A stretch of 64,000 bases of DNA from Corylus avellana (lineage: Eukaryota; Streptophyta; Magnoliopsida; Fagales; Betulaceae): assembly GCF_901000735.1 (NCBI RefSeq), contig NC_081542.1, positions 44,184,238 through 44,248,237 on the forward strand, given 5' to 3'. The notes beneath the pieces were generated by a model. That model searched no databases and was not told the origin of the DNA. It was given only the letters and a program-made list of their open reading frames with translations. The position numbers were made by a program, and so were the translations under genes. Positions 1 to 12,097 of the stretch are shown here, piece by piece. Each line of letters starts with the position of its first letter. The first letter of the stretch is position 1.

Positions 1-2166
1 TTAAGTTTCTTTCTTACCTGCACATGGTTATCTGAATTTTTCGTCACCAAAGAACTATGTTGTCATGTAATTATGATTGTTGGGCAATGACCCCATCCAA
101 GTAGTTGTCTGTTAAATGGTAGCTGATTGGTCCCAAGGAAGAGTGTCTTGAGACTAAATGTACTTGGAATTTACATGGTGGCCACCAAGCCCATCACTAC
201 CAATCTTTATGACACCCCACCCCGCATGGTCAGTGCCGGGGTCGGAGACAAGCATCAAGTCTTTCATTGTGGGCAAGAAATAGTTTAGTGTCTTCTTATT
301 TCCATCTTTAGCTGTCAACTTGTTTTCCAACTAGATTTATTAAGCAAAGAAAACTGTTTATAAAGATATTGTGTGCTATAATTGCATCAAAGGAACAGAA
401 TCCTATTAATTTGTCTAGAGCATCATATTTAGGGACTACCTTGTACCATACTTCTGGGAACATCCAAGGCCCACCTACTGATCCTTGCTAATTGTTCAAT
501 TAGGGGACTACCTTTTTTGTGGGACATAGCCGACAAAGGATGTATTCTCAACTTTATGAACAGAGATACAGATCTAGGGTCATCAATGGAAAAAGGAATA
601 TTTTAGTGTTTTAAAAATCTAAACCGGGTTATATTGTGAATCAATGGTCAGTTTGTTGAACACCTAGACCAGAAGATCACCACTGTAGTTTGCATTGCAA
701 AGCTAAAACAAGGGTCAAAATGTTTATGGGTCTCACAGTCATTCCCTGAAGTTTTTGTGGATTTCCAGTTGGGATTTCAGAAACTTATCAGGTGTGATGG
801 CAATATAGGAATAAATCATTCAGAAAGCTAGAAACAGTTGCAGGAACACAAAGTGTGTCATTCCATGGATGTTTCAATAGACTAGAAACCTAGAAGATAC
901 ATATGGTTTCAAGCTAAAATGCATACTAAGAATCCAAATATGTAATATAGTTTTTGACAGAGGAATCTTGCTCCATTTGAATGTTTTTAATTAATTAACA
1001 AGGCATCTCGTTTGGTTAGATGAAGCCATCAACTGTGCACCTATTATTACTTTTTTTCAGTTGTCTTATTCCCATAAAATGTTGTCTTCTCTCAGAATCC
1101 ACCAATTATATCCTAAGCTTTTGTCTAGAAATGCAAAAAGTCAAACTCATATGCTAGTTGTTGGGATAATGTTGCTACCTTCTCTAATAAGTCAAAAAAA
1201 TGAAAATAAAAGAACAAGACAAAATGCATCATCAAAGCAATACCATGAGATTGGGTTCAATTGATTTATTTTATTGCTTTTGCTGTTTGTTTATGTTTTT
1301 TTTGATAAGTAAAAGTCCGACAACAAGGTGCATCTGCCGGGAGACGTTTGTTTATGTTTTTACATTATGTACCAACTAAATCGGACTACTTAATGATCCT
1401 TGCATCATGCAATTATATTGGGCCACAACATTTATTGGTGTTATATTAAAATATTTGTAAATGGGCACTACAAGCCCCTGTTCAGTGACTTCACCTGTCA
1501 GCTAAGTATGTGGAAGGAATGATGTGTTAATTATAGATATAGAATGATGTGTTAATTATAGATATAGAACAGCAAGCACTGTGATTTGATCCAGCTGTAC
1601 TTCCATATTCTGGATAATGTTTCTTTAAAGCTTAGTTGGGATCTGATTGTGCCTTTTAAAGGATTCAACTGATGTATTCAGGTAAAGGTTTTTCCTTGAC
1701 ATTGGCCATGCCCCAATCATTTATCTGGGTCAAATCGCCTCATTGGTATTTTTGCTTCTCAATACTAATATCTTCTTACCTTTGGTTTAGTTGTTCTGTA
1801 GTCATCCTATTCCAATGTTCTCAAGATCGAAAAATGATTTTAATTTTTCACTTCAAATCAGTGGTAGCAGTGCAATGCACACTAGTATATTAGGCTAACT
1901 TCCTGTTTAACTCATCTACACTCCTGGTGTCAGTCTGGCTGACCTGCAACTCATTACTCACCCCACCTGACCTGGGTTTGTGGTTGCTAGTGCGCTTTTT
2001 TTTTTCCTTATGGTAGGTTTTTCCTCAAAAGTCGCAAGTAGTTATAATTTATTATCAAGCATTTGGCTTTTGGGTTCATATGTTTTAATTTATTATGCTC
2101 TTCGCATATCCGTTATTCGACTTTCCTAGGTATATTTTAACAATTTGCTATTGCTTAACTCTGCAG
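1..2166. other. Left flank, probably intron of the gene ending at 2364
   Basis: No convincing exon is visible in this AT-rich stretch. The short open frames at 1061-1264 and 1672-1893 have no recognisable domain and no paired splice sites. A strong pyrimidine-rich acceptor at 2155-2166 closes the segment, so at least its right part is likely intron of the gene whose last exon follows. Where the previous exon lies, in or out of the window, cannot be told. Confidence 0.4.
1517..1566. repeat. Exact 25 bp direct repeat (x2)
   Basis: The 25 bp unit beginning GAATGATGTGTTAATT is present twice head to tail without a mismatch (1517-1541 and 1542-1566). It is a recent local duplication in non-coding sequence, with no apparent function. 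Confidence 0.85.
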
Positions 2167-2364
2167 ATGACTGTGTATGCTAGTGGGGTTTCTGTATTGA
2201 TGCCTGGAGATGATGTTCCTACCTTCATTGCACACCCAGCCCCCATGCCATGTCCTCCTGCACAGTTTTTGTGGCCTCCCCAGCATCATATTTCATTGCC
2301 AGATCCCGACTCAAACACCAACTTGAGCACAAACTCAAGCTCAAGCTCGTTAGGAGGAAACTAA
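2167..2364 (+). CDS. Last coding exon (C-terminal 65 residues) of an unidentified gene
   Basis: The exon begins after a clear acceptor (pyrimidine tract then CTCTGCAG, ending 2166) and runs open to a TAA at 2362-2364. The encoded tail starts MTVYASGVSVLMPGDDVP, continues with a proline-rich stretch (HPAPMPCPP) and ends in a Ser/Asn-rich run (NLSTNSSSSS). A proline-rich then serine-rich end of this kind is common in plant regulatory proteins such as transcription factors, but I do not recognise the family and assign no function. The frame assumes an intron phase that cannot be checked because the preceding exon was not found. Sequence after 2364, to about 2750, looks like 3' UTR and flank. Confidence 0.5.
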   Translation: MTVYASGVSVLMPGDDVPTFIAHPAPMPCPPAQFLWPPQHHISLPDPDSNTNLSTNSSSSSLGGN

Positions 2365-3161
2365 ACATGTGAATCACATCAAGCCCAAATCATGATCATG
2401 CACTCAGACTAAGAGTTTACTCCCTGGAGAAGCATGGCCAGACAGTATTCAAGGTTGCACTTTTTTCTTTTTACCCAAAAGCTCTTGATTTGTGTATAGC
2501 ATTAATGGTCAGGCTGGCTTTGGCATATGGGCCACCTTCAAATTTGCAGACTGACTACCATCCAAGTGCACCTGGCATTACATATTTATCTTATAATTTT
2601 CAGATATCCCAAATATGATTTGCATCTTTAGAGATGTATTGCATTGCCATCACATAGATGAGTCTCTTTTGTAAAAAACTGAGGAATATAAAGGTGCAGA
2701 ATTGTCAAAAGGGTGCAAAGCAAAGCCTTCAATAGATGCTCATTCATGTGTCAAATTTCCAGGTTGCCAACTTCCCACGGCAAGTTAGAGTACTAATGAC
2801 AAAGATATATGACTTGAATATTAGCAAGAAGTGATAGTATCAACTGATCGTTTTTTGGTAATAGGACTTAATATGTTATATTAATCATTTATTTTCAATA
2901 TTATTACTCTGATGTGGGATTCTATCATATATAAAACCCTATCTTTTGATCCCATAATAATGTGGAGAACGACGAGTCCGTGGTTGACTGCTGTAGAATT
3001 GATTAGCAAGTGTGTCAACAGGTGAGGCTGTCTCAATTTCTGGTTTATGTAGAGAATATTCTTGCAACATCACAGAAACAATTACATCTGCAGCGTAGGA
3101 TTCACATAATCAAGATGTAAATTTAAGACTTCTATTCTGATTATAAAGCTTAAAATAATAA

Positions 3162-3639
3162 GGGGTAATTACCTTTTGCCCCTATAAACTACAGCGCTTT
3201 GGCACTTTCTTCCCATGAACTATCAACTATGACATCTGACCCAATCAAACTATCATCTTATGGCAAAAAACCCTCTTCCGTCAGTCAAAGTGGTTAAAAT
3301 TGACGGTCAACGGTTATATGCAAGTTATGTGCTATTTTAATTTTTTTTTTTTTTTCCACTTTTGCTCTCACTTCTACTGAGAAAATGATGCTTATACCCT
3401 CCTAAATCCTAATCCAACACATGAAAACAATTTAAAATAAGGGCAAAAGTGGAAGAAAAAAAAAATTTAATGGCACATGACATGTACATGACTGTTGACC
3501 GTCAATTTTAATCCCTTTGACTAACGAAATAGAGCTTTTTGTCATAAGATGGTAATTTGATGGGTCAGGTGTCAATTGGCAGTTCATAAGAAAAAAATGC
3601 AAAGACGTTGTAGTTCATGGGGCAAAAGGCAATTACCCC
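3162..3639. mobile_element. Foldback (Mutator-like) MITE with 9 bp target duplication
   Basis: A 478 bp element whose ends are long inverted repeats of roughly 170 bp. The left end begins GGGGTAATTACCTTTTGCCC, and the right end (3619-3639) is its near-exact reverse complement. The flanks carry the direct repeat AAATAATAA at 3153-3161 and 3640-3648, a 9 bp duplication as made by Mutator-superfamily transposases. The flank is low-complexity, so the repeat alone is weak support. The arms also contain matching inner blocks (ATTGACGGTCAACGG against CTGTTGACCGTCAAT). No coding capacity. Confidence 0.8.
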
Positions 3640-3872
3640 AAATAATAATAAAAAAATTATAAATTTAATTAATGTTTTAATACCATGGACTAATTGGCAC
3701 TTTTCTAAGGCCCACGCTTCACTGAGGATAACATCAGCTCCCGGGGATGGGCTTTTTAGTGGGGCGCTTCATTTGCCGGAAAATGGGCCTTGTCCATAAT
3801 CATTAACTAAGATTACTGAAGCACTAAAAATAAGCCAGGCCTCCTATCTTTAGGCCCATAAAACAAAGGTAG

Positions 3873-4128
3873 CCTTATTTATGGACAAAATTTTCTTCCA
3901 AACTGGATTGAAGGAATTTCCTTCAACCTAATCTATAAAAGTGACATGTGTCTCTTTTTTTAATAACATGTGAGATGTACATGAGTTTTTTATAAAATTT
4001 ATTCTAACTTTGTCCCTGCTATTAAAAAACATGTGCATCTCACATATTCATGGGACGCGTGTCACTTTTATAGATTATGTTGAAGGAAATTCCTCCAACC
4101 GTTTGGAGGAAAACTTTGTCCCTTATTT
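3873..4128. mobile_element. Foldback MITE, short-loop family
   Basis: The left arm (CTTATTTATGGACAAAATTT and on to about 3990) is matched in reverse complement by 4015-4128. Shared blocks include CTATAAAAGTGACATGTGTC against GACGCGTGTCACTTTTATAG, and CCTTCAAC against GTTGAAGG. The arms leave almost no loop. Related arms occur at 33482-33560 and 50809-51010, so this is a small local family. No open frame of interest. Confidence 0.7.
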
Positions 4129-6493
4129 ATTGTATTTCACCCCCTTAGAACATTCCCAATGGAAGAGCCAAATGTTACTTTTATCTAAAATAGCTCTTCA
4201 AATATTTAAAAAACCCCTTACATTGGATTAGCAAAAAAAAAATGTAAAATAGATATTTGATTGGAAGAGCTAAAAAAAAAAACTAAATGTAGCAGCACTT
4301 TTCAAGGGAACTATTTTATTTTTTACTGTTTATCTCACCTATTTTCTCTCTTTTTCCAAATATTTTCCTACTTTTTCTCTGCGTGTTCTCTTTTTCCCAA
4401 AACTTTTTCCATTTTTCCTCACATGTTCTCTTTTTCCCAAAATTTTTCTTACTTTTAATAATATTTTAATAGAATAGATAGAAATATAGCTAATCGGATT
4501 TTAGCTAAACTAGACAAATGTGAGTTTTAAGAAGCCATTTTACATAAAATTATGACTCCTCCATTAAAAATGCTCTTATAACTTATATTTAAAAATCAGC
4601 TTGCAAGGAAAAAGTACCCAATAACTTATATACACATGATTAAGATTGTAGTTAAGTCGCGTACGATACACACTCTGTGGCCGACGTTCACGACGACCCA
4701 CTCCATCAACAATAACCCGATACTAGCCATTTTTCTTTTGGCAGCTCCACTTCTCTATCCCACTTAAATGATTCAAATTTTTTATATAACTCACCATTTA
4801 AACCTAGTTTGCAAGGGAAGAATGTTAAAAAACTTATATACACATTATTAAAATCGTACTTAAGTCTTGTGAGACACTAAAGATCGTAACATTTAAGCTC
4901 AGCAAAAACCCCTCCCCACATAAGATATAGATACAACCTCTATATATATATATATATATCCGGTCGATTGCGTGAAGCTTGCAGTAGCCACAAAAAAAAG
5001 GAAAGTATACAGAAAAGACGGTTCTTTTTAATCACTCATACATACACATAAATACTTCAATAATTATATGTATCAAAACTGATTAAACCATGCCTAACCT
5101 ATTAAAGTCATCCTTTTTTTCAACATGTGGAGTATATTCCACAAAAGCCCAAGTGCTGAAAATGACAAAGTTAGAAGCTCCAAGATCTGCACATAATAAG
5201 AACAAATGTTAACAATTGATTTGGTATTAAATTTGAATTTTCAAACCACAGAAGTCTCCTCCTTTTTGCATTGAATTCCACATGATTGGAATACAAAGAA
5301 TATTGCATATGATGGGGACGACCAAAGAAACAGTCCAAAATGTAGGATACTGCCCATTTGCTTTCCACACAGAAAAGCCAACGGCTTAATATAATATTAG
5401 GACCACTATTAAATTGTCTCCATATCTCAACGGCTAATAAGAACATACAAAAGGGTTTCCCTCCCTCCCATTTCAACTCTCATTCAAAATATATAATTTC
5501 CATGATATGTGAAATTAATTTGTAATGTATTAATTGGAAAAATATTACAAATCTATAGGCACCTTTATGTTAGAATTTGCTTGTTTTCACTTCAAGATTA
5601 ATATGCACCCGAATTTCTTATAATTTTATACCTCATATGAAATTTTGGGTTCGGGCAATGATCTACGAATCGAAATCCCCTACCATTGGAACTACTAAAA
5701 ATTTTCTACGACATTTAGATAGAAAAACTGCAAGAGATTTTCAGCAATTTATTGTCTAAAAAATAAGTGGGTGAACTTTCTAGAACTAGCTTGACTAGGT
5801 AAATTCTATGAGAGTTCTCTCATATTTATTAATCAAATTATTATTTAATATTTGGATCTCGAGTAATTTGTTGTTAGAAAAATAGATAGACGAACTATTC
5901 GAAACTTGCTAGGTCAGATAAATTCTATAAAAATTATCTCTACTCATTAATCAAATTACTAACAATTTAGACAAAAAAAAAAGAAAGTAAAATCACTATT
6001 GCTGATTGCTAATTACACTAATTATACTAAGAGTCTGTTTAGAATTGCGTTTGAGAAATAGAGTTTTTAAGTCAAAAAGTGATTTTGGGCAAAAGCTTTA
6101 TTTTTAAACTTTTGCCAAAAGTGCGTTTTGACCATTTTTATACTTTTTAGACTCTTAAAAGCGCTTTTAATTTTTTTACTAAACTGAGTACTTTTTTTAT
6201 AAAATGAATTTTTTAAATATTAAAAGTACTTTTAAACTCCTTAAACGCAATCTTAAACAAGCCCTAAATTTCAGACTACTACTGTCAATGTCATGGGTTT
6301 TAGCACAAGGAAGATTGCTTTTTTAATATAAATTTTATAGTATAGTTTTTAGCACCTTTAATAATGGAAGCCAGCCTAGGCAATGTAGGCATAGACATCA
6401 CAAGATTTTGTTCGAATATAAAATCATGACCAGACCATCAATTTCTTCTTCTGGTAATTTGTATAATGTGGGGGCAAGTATGACGTGTCCACG

Positions 6494-6524
<31 letters not shown>

Positions 6525-7048
6525 TTCTTAAATTTGAAGTGCAATAAGAAGCCCCATGCCTAGTGGCCTAAAGGTTGAAAGGAAAGAAAACTAGTTGAAG
6601 AAGCTTTGGAGATAAATTCTTTTCACTTATTTTAAAAAGTTTAAATAAATAAAAAAATTTATTTAATTAATATTTTAATACTCTATTTATGTACATACTC
6701 AAAGTCCTTTTTACTAAATGATACTTAACATGTAAAATATTCTATGAAAATGAAATGTGAATTACTTAGCAAGAATTAGGTACTATATCAAAATATAAAA
6801 ATTAAATAGGAAATACGAGAGTAGAAGCAAAAAGAGAGACAATAATTTGAGGTAGTTCGACCGTAAGAGCCTACGTACTATGCCACCATCCTCGGCCAGC
6901 TCGTCATTGTCTCCAATCGCTATCAGCTCGTTTAATTTTTCCTTCAAACTCAAGCTTACTCATGTTAAAATTCAAGTGATATTCTTTCTTTATCAAATGA
7001 TATAATCAAATATAATATTCTTATTCTGATCATGCCATAATATCAAAA
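4129..7048. other. AT-rich intergenic DNA
   Basis: No gene was recognised. The stretch holds a (TA)n run near 4940-4960, homopolymer tracts and one MITE (6031-6264). The minus-strand open frame at 5171-5476 has no recognisable domain and no supporting signals. Confidence 0.5.
6031..6264. mobile_element. Short inverted-repeat MITE
   Basis: Left end GAGTCTGTTTAGAATTGCGT is matched at the right end (6241-6264) by the reverse complement of a sequence reading GGGCTTGTTTAAGATTGCGT. Inside are further mirrored runs of AAAAGT and CTTTTAA. The layout is typical of non-autonomous DNA transposons. The target duplication is not clear. Confidence 0.6.
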
Positions 7049-8233
7049 TCTGATCACTATTACACAATTTACATTACTTATATTGTGCATTCATGTGGCC
7101 TATAAACACATGCACATTATCACTATTCTATCAAATAGGTCAACATAAACACAATGTAGTCATCATGAATGTAGGTCTCTAAAACCGAACCGTCTCAAAT
7201 CATTATATCGTCGGGTTCTCCTATTTTATACTTTATTTTCATATTTTAACAATAACATTGCTTATAGTTATGGATCATTTTCCAGAATCCAAATATTGCA
7301 TTAATTTTATGTATAAAATGAATAAATTCACAGCTTTTTATTTCTAAAAATGTGTACTTTTGTTTGCTAGAGTGCCCAAGTCTTTCAAATTCAAAAACAG
7401 AAAAAGCCATTAAAAAGGACAATAAAAAATAAATAAATTATGTACATAGAATCATTATTCTGCAGAAACGCAATCTTTGGGCGAGCAGGAGAAGAGACCC
7501 ACTTTTGGAAGCCTGTGACTGTGAGAGTAAAAAGTAAACAGCGGTCAATTTAATGGCGTTACTGTGAAATCGGACACAGACAGGTGTCATCTGCTAATCC
7601 GCCCAACCCACACATAGACAAAATCTTCCCAAATCCCCAAATTGACCTTTTCACTACAATTAAAATTATTTACAATAAACAAATTACCGAAAGAAAAAAC
7701 AGGAGACGAAGAGTTAGAGAAAGATGAAACACTCCAAGGACACAAGTGGGTTGTCCAATGACTCATTGGTGGTGGTCGTCGTCGTCGACATGGTCGGCCA
7801 CTTACCCTCCGTGCAGCTATCATTCTTGGTCTGCTCCATTTTCCGGGCATTAGTCTCAGTCGGAGCCGATTTGACCCGACTCGGGGACCTGTTCGTTCTC
7901 CTGGCAGACGGGCTCCGACCCATGACGGATCTACTTGGCCCATTATCCACACGGGTGGCCGGCGACCTGGAACGCCTACTGGAAGCCTCACCAGAAGGGT
8001 TCCGACGGTTCGGAGGTGGCTCGGTGGGCCTAAACCCACGACTAGCGATGGGTTCTCTGCCGTGAACCAACCGGGACGACCCGGAATTAATCCGACCCGG
8101 TGACTGATCGGATCTCCGGGTCGGAGACTTCCCGAGAAGCCTCTCTCTCTTGGCCCCAAAGTCCCCAGTGTGAACTCTGCTCCTCTGCTGCGCTCTCGCC
8201 GGGGACGATCTGTGCACTCTCTGACGGACCTCC
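7049..8233. repeat. Copy 1 of a 1185 bp segment, probably an alternative allele
   Basis: This segment aligns end to end with 12098-13282 at a constant offset of 5049 bases. I count about four substitutions and two compensating single-base indels, all in the non-coding part; the coding part looks identical. It ends exactly at a 100-N gap. Together with the position of copy 2 directly after the LINE poly(A), this suggests the two copies are the two haplotypes of one locus rather than a true duplication. Confidence 0.85.
7714..8233 (-). CDS. C-terminal part of the MGCC-type protein gene, cut by the assembly gap (copy 1)
   Basis: The minus-strand frame runs from the gap edge (8233) to a stop at 7714-7716 and encodes the same arginine/serine/proline-rich C-terminal region as the full gene at 12763-13659, ending SLECFIFL. 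The N-terminal part, with the start codon, is missing because the sequence runs into the N gap. There is no inactivating change in the visible part. It should not be counted as a separate gene unless the duplication is confirmed: most likely it is the LINE-free allele of the locus at 12763-13659. Confidence 0.75.
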
Positions 8234-8333
8234 NNNNNNNNNNNNNNNNNNNNNNNNNNNNNNNNNNNNNNNNNNNNNNNNNNNNNNNNNNNNNNNNNNN
8301 NNNNNNNNNNNNNNNNNNNNNNNNNNNNNNNNN
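8234..8333. other. Assembly gap of exactly 100 N
   Basis: A run of exactly 100 N is the usual placeholder for a scaffold gap of unknown size. It separates copy 1 of the MGCC gene from a LINE whose 5' part is missing, so both features are truncated by the assembly, not necessarily in nature. Confidence 0.98.
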
Positions 8334-11300
8334 GTTTACATGCCTTTCAACAAACCTTGGAGAATTGTCATCTCTACGATTTGGGTTTCTCGGGACCTAA
8401 ATTTACATGGAGCAACAAAAGAGAGGACGGTAATTTCATCATGGAGCGATTGGATCGAGCTGTTGCGAATCATGCTTGGATGGTTTTATATAAGGAGTAT
8501 GGGGTGGAGGTGTTGGCGAATAGAAGTTCTGACCATGCACCATTACTGGTACAGTTGCAGAATTTTAGGCGTGACCCAAGTAAACATATGAAGAATTTTT
8601 TGTATGTAGCAGGATGGGGAAAATCACCTAACCACCAAAAAGTCATCCAAAAGGTATGGAGGGAGAAAGTGATAGGATCCAATCCGTGGCAATCTTTGTC
8701 TAAAAAGCTGGATAAGAGCAAAAAGGTGATAAAACAATGGCAAGTCAAAGAAAGAGGGCAAGCTGATCACCTAATCCAAGCAAAAACTGAACAGCTGAAG
8801 AATTTGCAAATGTCAGAAACTCAACCTGATGGGGAAGAGATAACTCGGCTGCAACAGGAGGTCAATGATCTTATAGAAAGGGATGACATGCAATGGAGAC
8901 AAAGGGCAAAAAAACATTGGCTCAAAAAGGGTGATAAAAATACAAAATTTTTTCATGCTAGTGTAAAACAAAGACGCCAAGCAAATCGTATTGTACGTGT
9001 GGAAAATGAAGATGGAGTTGTATGTACAAATTCTGATGAAATTTCAAAGGCGTTTATTGATTATTTCCATAATATTTTTTCAACATCAAATCCATGTGGA
9101 ATTGGGGAGTGTTTAAATGGGATGGAGAAAAAAGTTACACCTAGCATGAACGAGCAGCTGATCCGAGAACTATCGGTGGATGAAATCACTCGTGCTATTT
9201 CCCAAATGGGAGCCCAAAAAGCGCCAGGCCCGGATGGACTGCCGGCATGCTTCTATCATGACAATTGGAGCACCATTGGAGAGGAGGTATGCAATGTTGT
9301 TAAAAAATTTTTTACTTCTAGTAACCTTAATGCTGAAGTGAATTTTACCCATATTGCATTGATACCAAAAAAACCTAATCCTTCAAAGGCCTCAGATTTT
9401 CGGCCTATTAGTCTTTGTAACGTTTTGTATAAAATTGTTTCAAAGATTTTGGCAAACAGATTGAAGGTTTTCTTGCCTGAAATTATTTCCCAAAACCAAA
9501 GTGCGTTTATCCCGGGAAGATTAATCTCGGATAACGTGCTGGCAGCTTATGAAACTTTGCACTCCATGCATTCACGGATGTGGGGCAAAGTGGGATACAT
9601 GGCCTTAAAATTAGATATGAGTAAGGCTTATGACAGGTTGGAGTGGCGGTTTGTGGAGGCGGTTATGGAAAAAATGGGGTTTGGAGCTAGATGGATTGGT
9701 TTAATTATGAAGTGTATATCCACAGTGAGATATTCCGTTATTATTAATGGAATTCCGGAAGGGAGCATTCAACCAACTAGGGGGATCCGTCAAGGGGACC
9801 CACTCTCACCATATTTGTTTATTTTATGTGCTGAGGCGTTGAGCTCCCAACTCTTAAAGGCTGAACTTTCTGGAAGTCTCCGAGGAGTCCCAACCTCCCC
9901 AAGGGGCCCGCGGCTCAACCATTTATTTTTTGCGGATGATAGCCTTTTGTTCTGTAAGGCCACGGCACAAGATTGGCAGCGGTTGTCAATGATTCTGGAG
10001 AGGTATGAACAAGCATCTGGCCAACGGCTGAATAGGGATAAAACATCCATTTTTTTCAGCCGTAATACCAGGCGAGAGGTGAAAGATCTCATTCTTCGCT
10101 TATCCGGAGTTCCGGCTACACAAAGGTATGACAAATACCTGGGGCTCCCAGCTCTAGTCGGTAAGTCTCGAGTCAGAGAATTCCAGAATTTAACAGAAAG
10201 AGTAAGGGCAAAGGTGACAGATTGGAAGGCAAAATTACTCTCATTAGCTGGAAAAGAGATACTCCTAAAAGCAGTGATTCAAGCCATACCCACGTACAGT
10301 ATGAGTATTTTTTTACTCCCCAAAACACTTTGTAATGAATTAAATGGCCTCATGCAAAAATTCTGGTGGGGCAAAAAGAGAATGAGAAGAAAATACACTG
10401 GATGAGTTGGGAAAAAATGGGACGTGCAAAAACTCAAGGGGGTTTGGGTTTTCGGGATCTTCATGCCTTCAACAAAGCTCTCCTAGCAAAACAAAGCTGG
10501 AGGTTACTACAACAGCCCGACAGTTTGCCTTCAAAAATTATAAAGGCCAAATACTTCCCATCAGTCAATTTGCGGGAGGCAAAAGTGGGGAGTCGACCTT
10601 CACTAGCTTGGAAAAGTATTCTTGCAGGTAGAGAATTACTGTTTGCAGGGCTAATTTGGCGAGTCGGAGATGGAAAAAATATTTCAATATGGGGAGATAA
10701 ATGGATTCCAAATCCATCTTCTTTCACTGTTCAGTCACCTTGTCGAAAGCTATCTCCAAGAGCAAAGGTCTGTGAGTTAATTGAAACAACATCTCCACGG
10801 TGGAATATGCCCCTTATCCGAGAAATCTTTTGGGATGCTGAAGCAAACCTGATTGGTGGACTCCCGGTAAGCAGATATAGTAGGCAAGACAAACTAATCT
10901 GGAATTTCACAAGCACTGGTGAATTCTCGGTCCGAAGTGCTTATTACCTGGAGTTGGAGAGAAACGCCGGAAATAGAGGTGAATGTTCTACAAGGTCGGG
11001 CCTTCAAGATGTCTGGAAACAAATATGGGAGCTTAGAGTTCCCAATGCCACAAAGGTTTTCATGTGGAGGGCGTGTAATAATATCCTCCCTACAAAAGAA
11101 AATCTAAAAAAGAAGGGGGTTTTGAAGGATGCTGATTGCATTTTCTGTAGTAGAGCCATTGAAAATACTGCACATGTCTTGTGGCACTGCCCAGCGGCTC
11201 AAGACGTGTGGAGTGTCAGTGAGCGTAGTTTACAGAAAAGTGTCTGCTTGGAGGAGAATTTCTTGGGAATTTTTGAATTTTTCTTTCGCAGGTGCAACTC

Positions 11301-12097
11301 GGAGGTGCTGGGCATTTTTGCGATGACAACCCGTGAGATTTGGAAGAGAAGAAATGCAGTTGTTCACGGTGAGCAATTTCAACATCCGAATGCGCTGGCT
11401 AAGGGAGCACTGCAACTGTGGAAGATGTGGGAACAGACTTCGGTGCAACAAGAGGAAACAGATGTGAGTCCAGCTCCCGTGTCTGAAGCAAATGTGAGGT
11501 GGAAAGCTCCTTCTATGGACACGTATAAATGTAATTGGGACGTGGCTGTGAAACCGGATGTGAGTGGGGTGGGAGTTGGTATCATAATCAGGGATTACAT
11601 GGGGAATGTATGTGCAGCATCTTGCCTGTGTCTAGAGGGCAGTCCAGACCCTACCGTAGCAGAAGCGATGGGAGCCAGGTGCACAGTGGAATTTGGTAGA
11701 GATCTAGGCTTCCAAAACATTATATTGGAAGGGGATTCAAAAACAGTGATCCAAGCTATTGTTGGGAGAGATCGATGGTGCAAATTCGGTCAAGTGATTG
11801 AAGATATCCATGTTATAATGGCGGGATTTAGGAGCTGGAGAGCGGAGCATGTTAAAAGAGAAGCAAATGAAGCAGTTCATGGCTTGGCGCGGGTAGCAAG
11901 GACTACAGGGGTCTCTAGAATATGGATGGAAGAAGTCCCTGATGTTGTTAAACATACTGTTCTCTTAAAGCAATCGTCTCTTAGAGTTTTAGAGCCTCGT
12001 GCTCTTGATATTTAGAGTTTTGACTCTAGATGTTTTGTACCATTTTCAGAATTTTGAATGAGATCAGAATTTATTCAAAAAAAAAAAAAAAAAAAAA
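8334..12097 (+). mobile_element. Plant L1-type LINE, 5' part lost in the gap, poly(A) tail present
   Basis: The element enters from the gap already inside the endonuclease and continues through reverse transcriptase, a zinc-binding zf-RVT region and an RNase H domain. A short 3' UTR follows, then a pure A-tract that ends at 12097. The sequence directly after the tail, starting TCTGATCACTATTAC, is the sequence at 7049 in copy 1, which marks the insertion point. ORF1, the 5' UTR and the N-terminal half of the endonuclease are not in the assembly. The left target duplication cannot be seen. Apart from one frameshift the coding region is intact, and the tail is still clean, so the insertion is probably young. 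Confidence 0.93.
8336..12015 (+). pseudogene. LINE ORF2: endonuclease (partial), reverse transcriptase, zf-RVT, RNase H; one frameshift
   Basis: The frame is open from the gap edge. The end of the apurinic-type endonuclease shows LYDLGFSGPKFTWSN and SDHAPLL (about 8370-8550). The reverse transcriptase follows with KAPGPDGLP, DFRPISLCN, the DMSKAYDR Asp motif and the catalytic FADDSLLF near 9930. Around 10370-10373 (TGGTGGGGCAAAAAG) the frame shifts by one base: the first frame stops at 10405, and the continuing one runs to TAG at 12013-12015. After it come zf-RVT residues (VFMWRACNNILPT, HVLWHCP) and an RNase H domain (NWDVAV, LEGDSKT). ORF2 copies DNA by target-primed reverse transcription in the nucleus. 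As read here it could not make a full-length protein unless the indel is a sequencing error. Confidence 0.9.

Noticed and set aside
7724..8065. Plus-strand 113-residue open frame, repeated at 12773-13114
   Set aside because: It is the antisense shadow of the GC-rich MGCC gene on the minus strand; it is open because of codon composition and has no domain.
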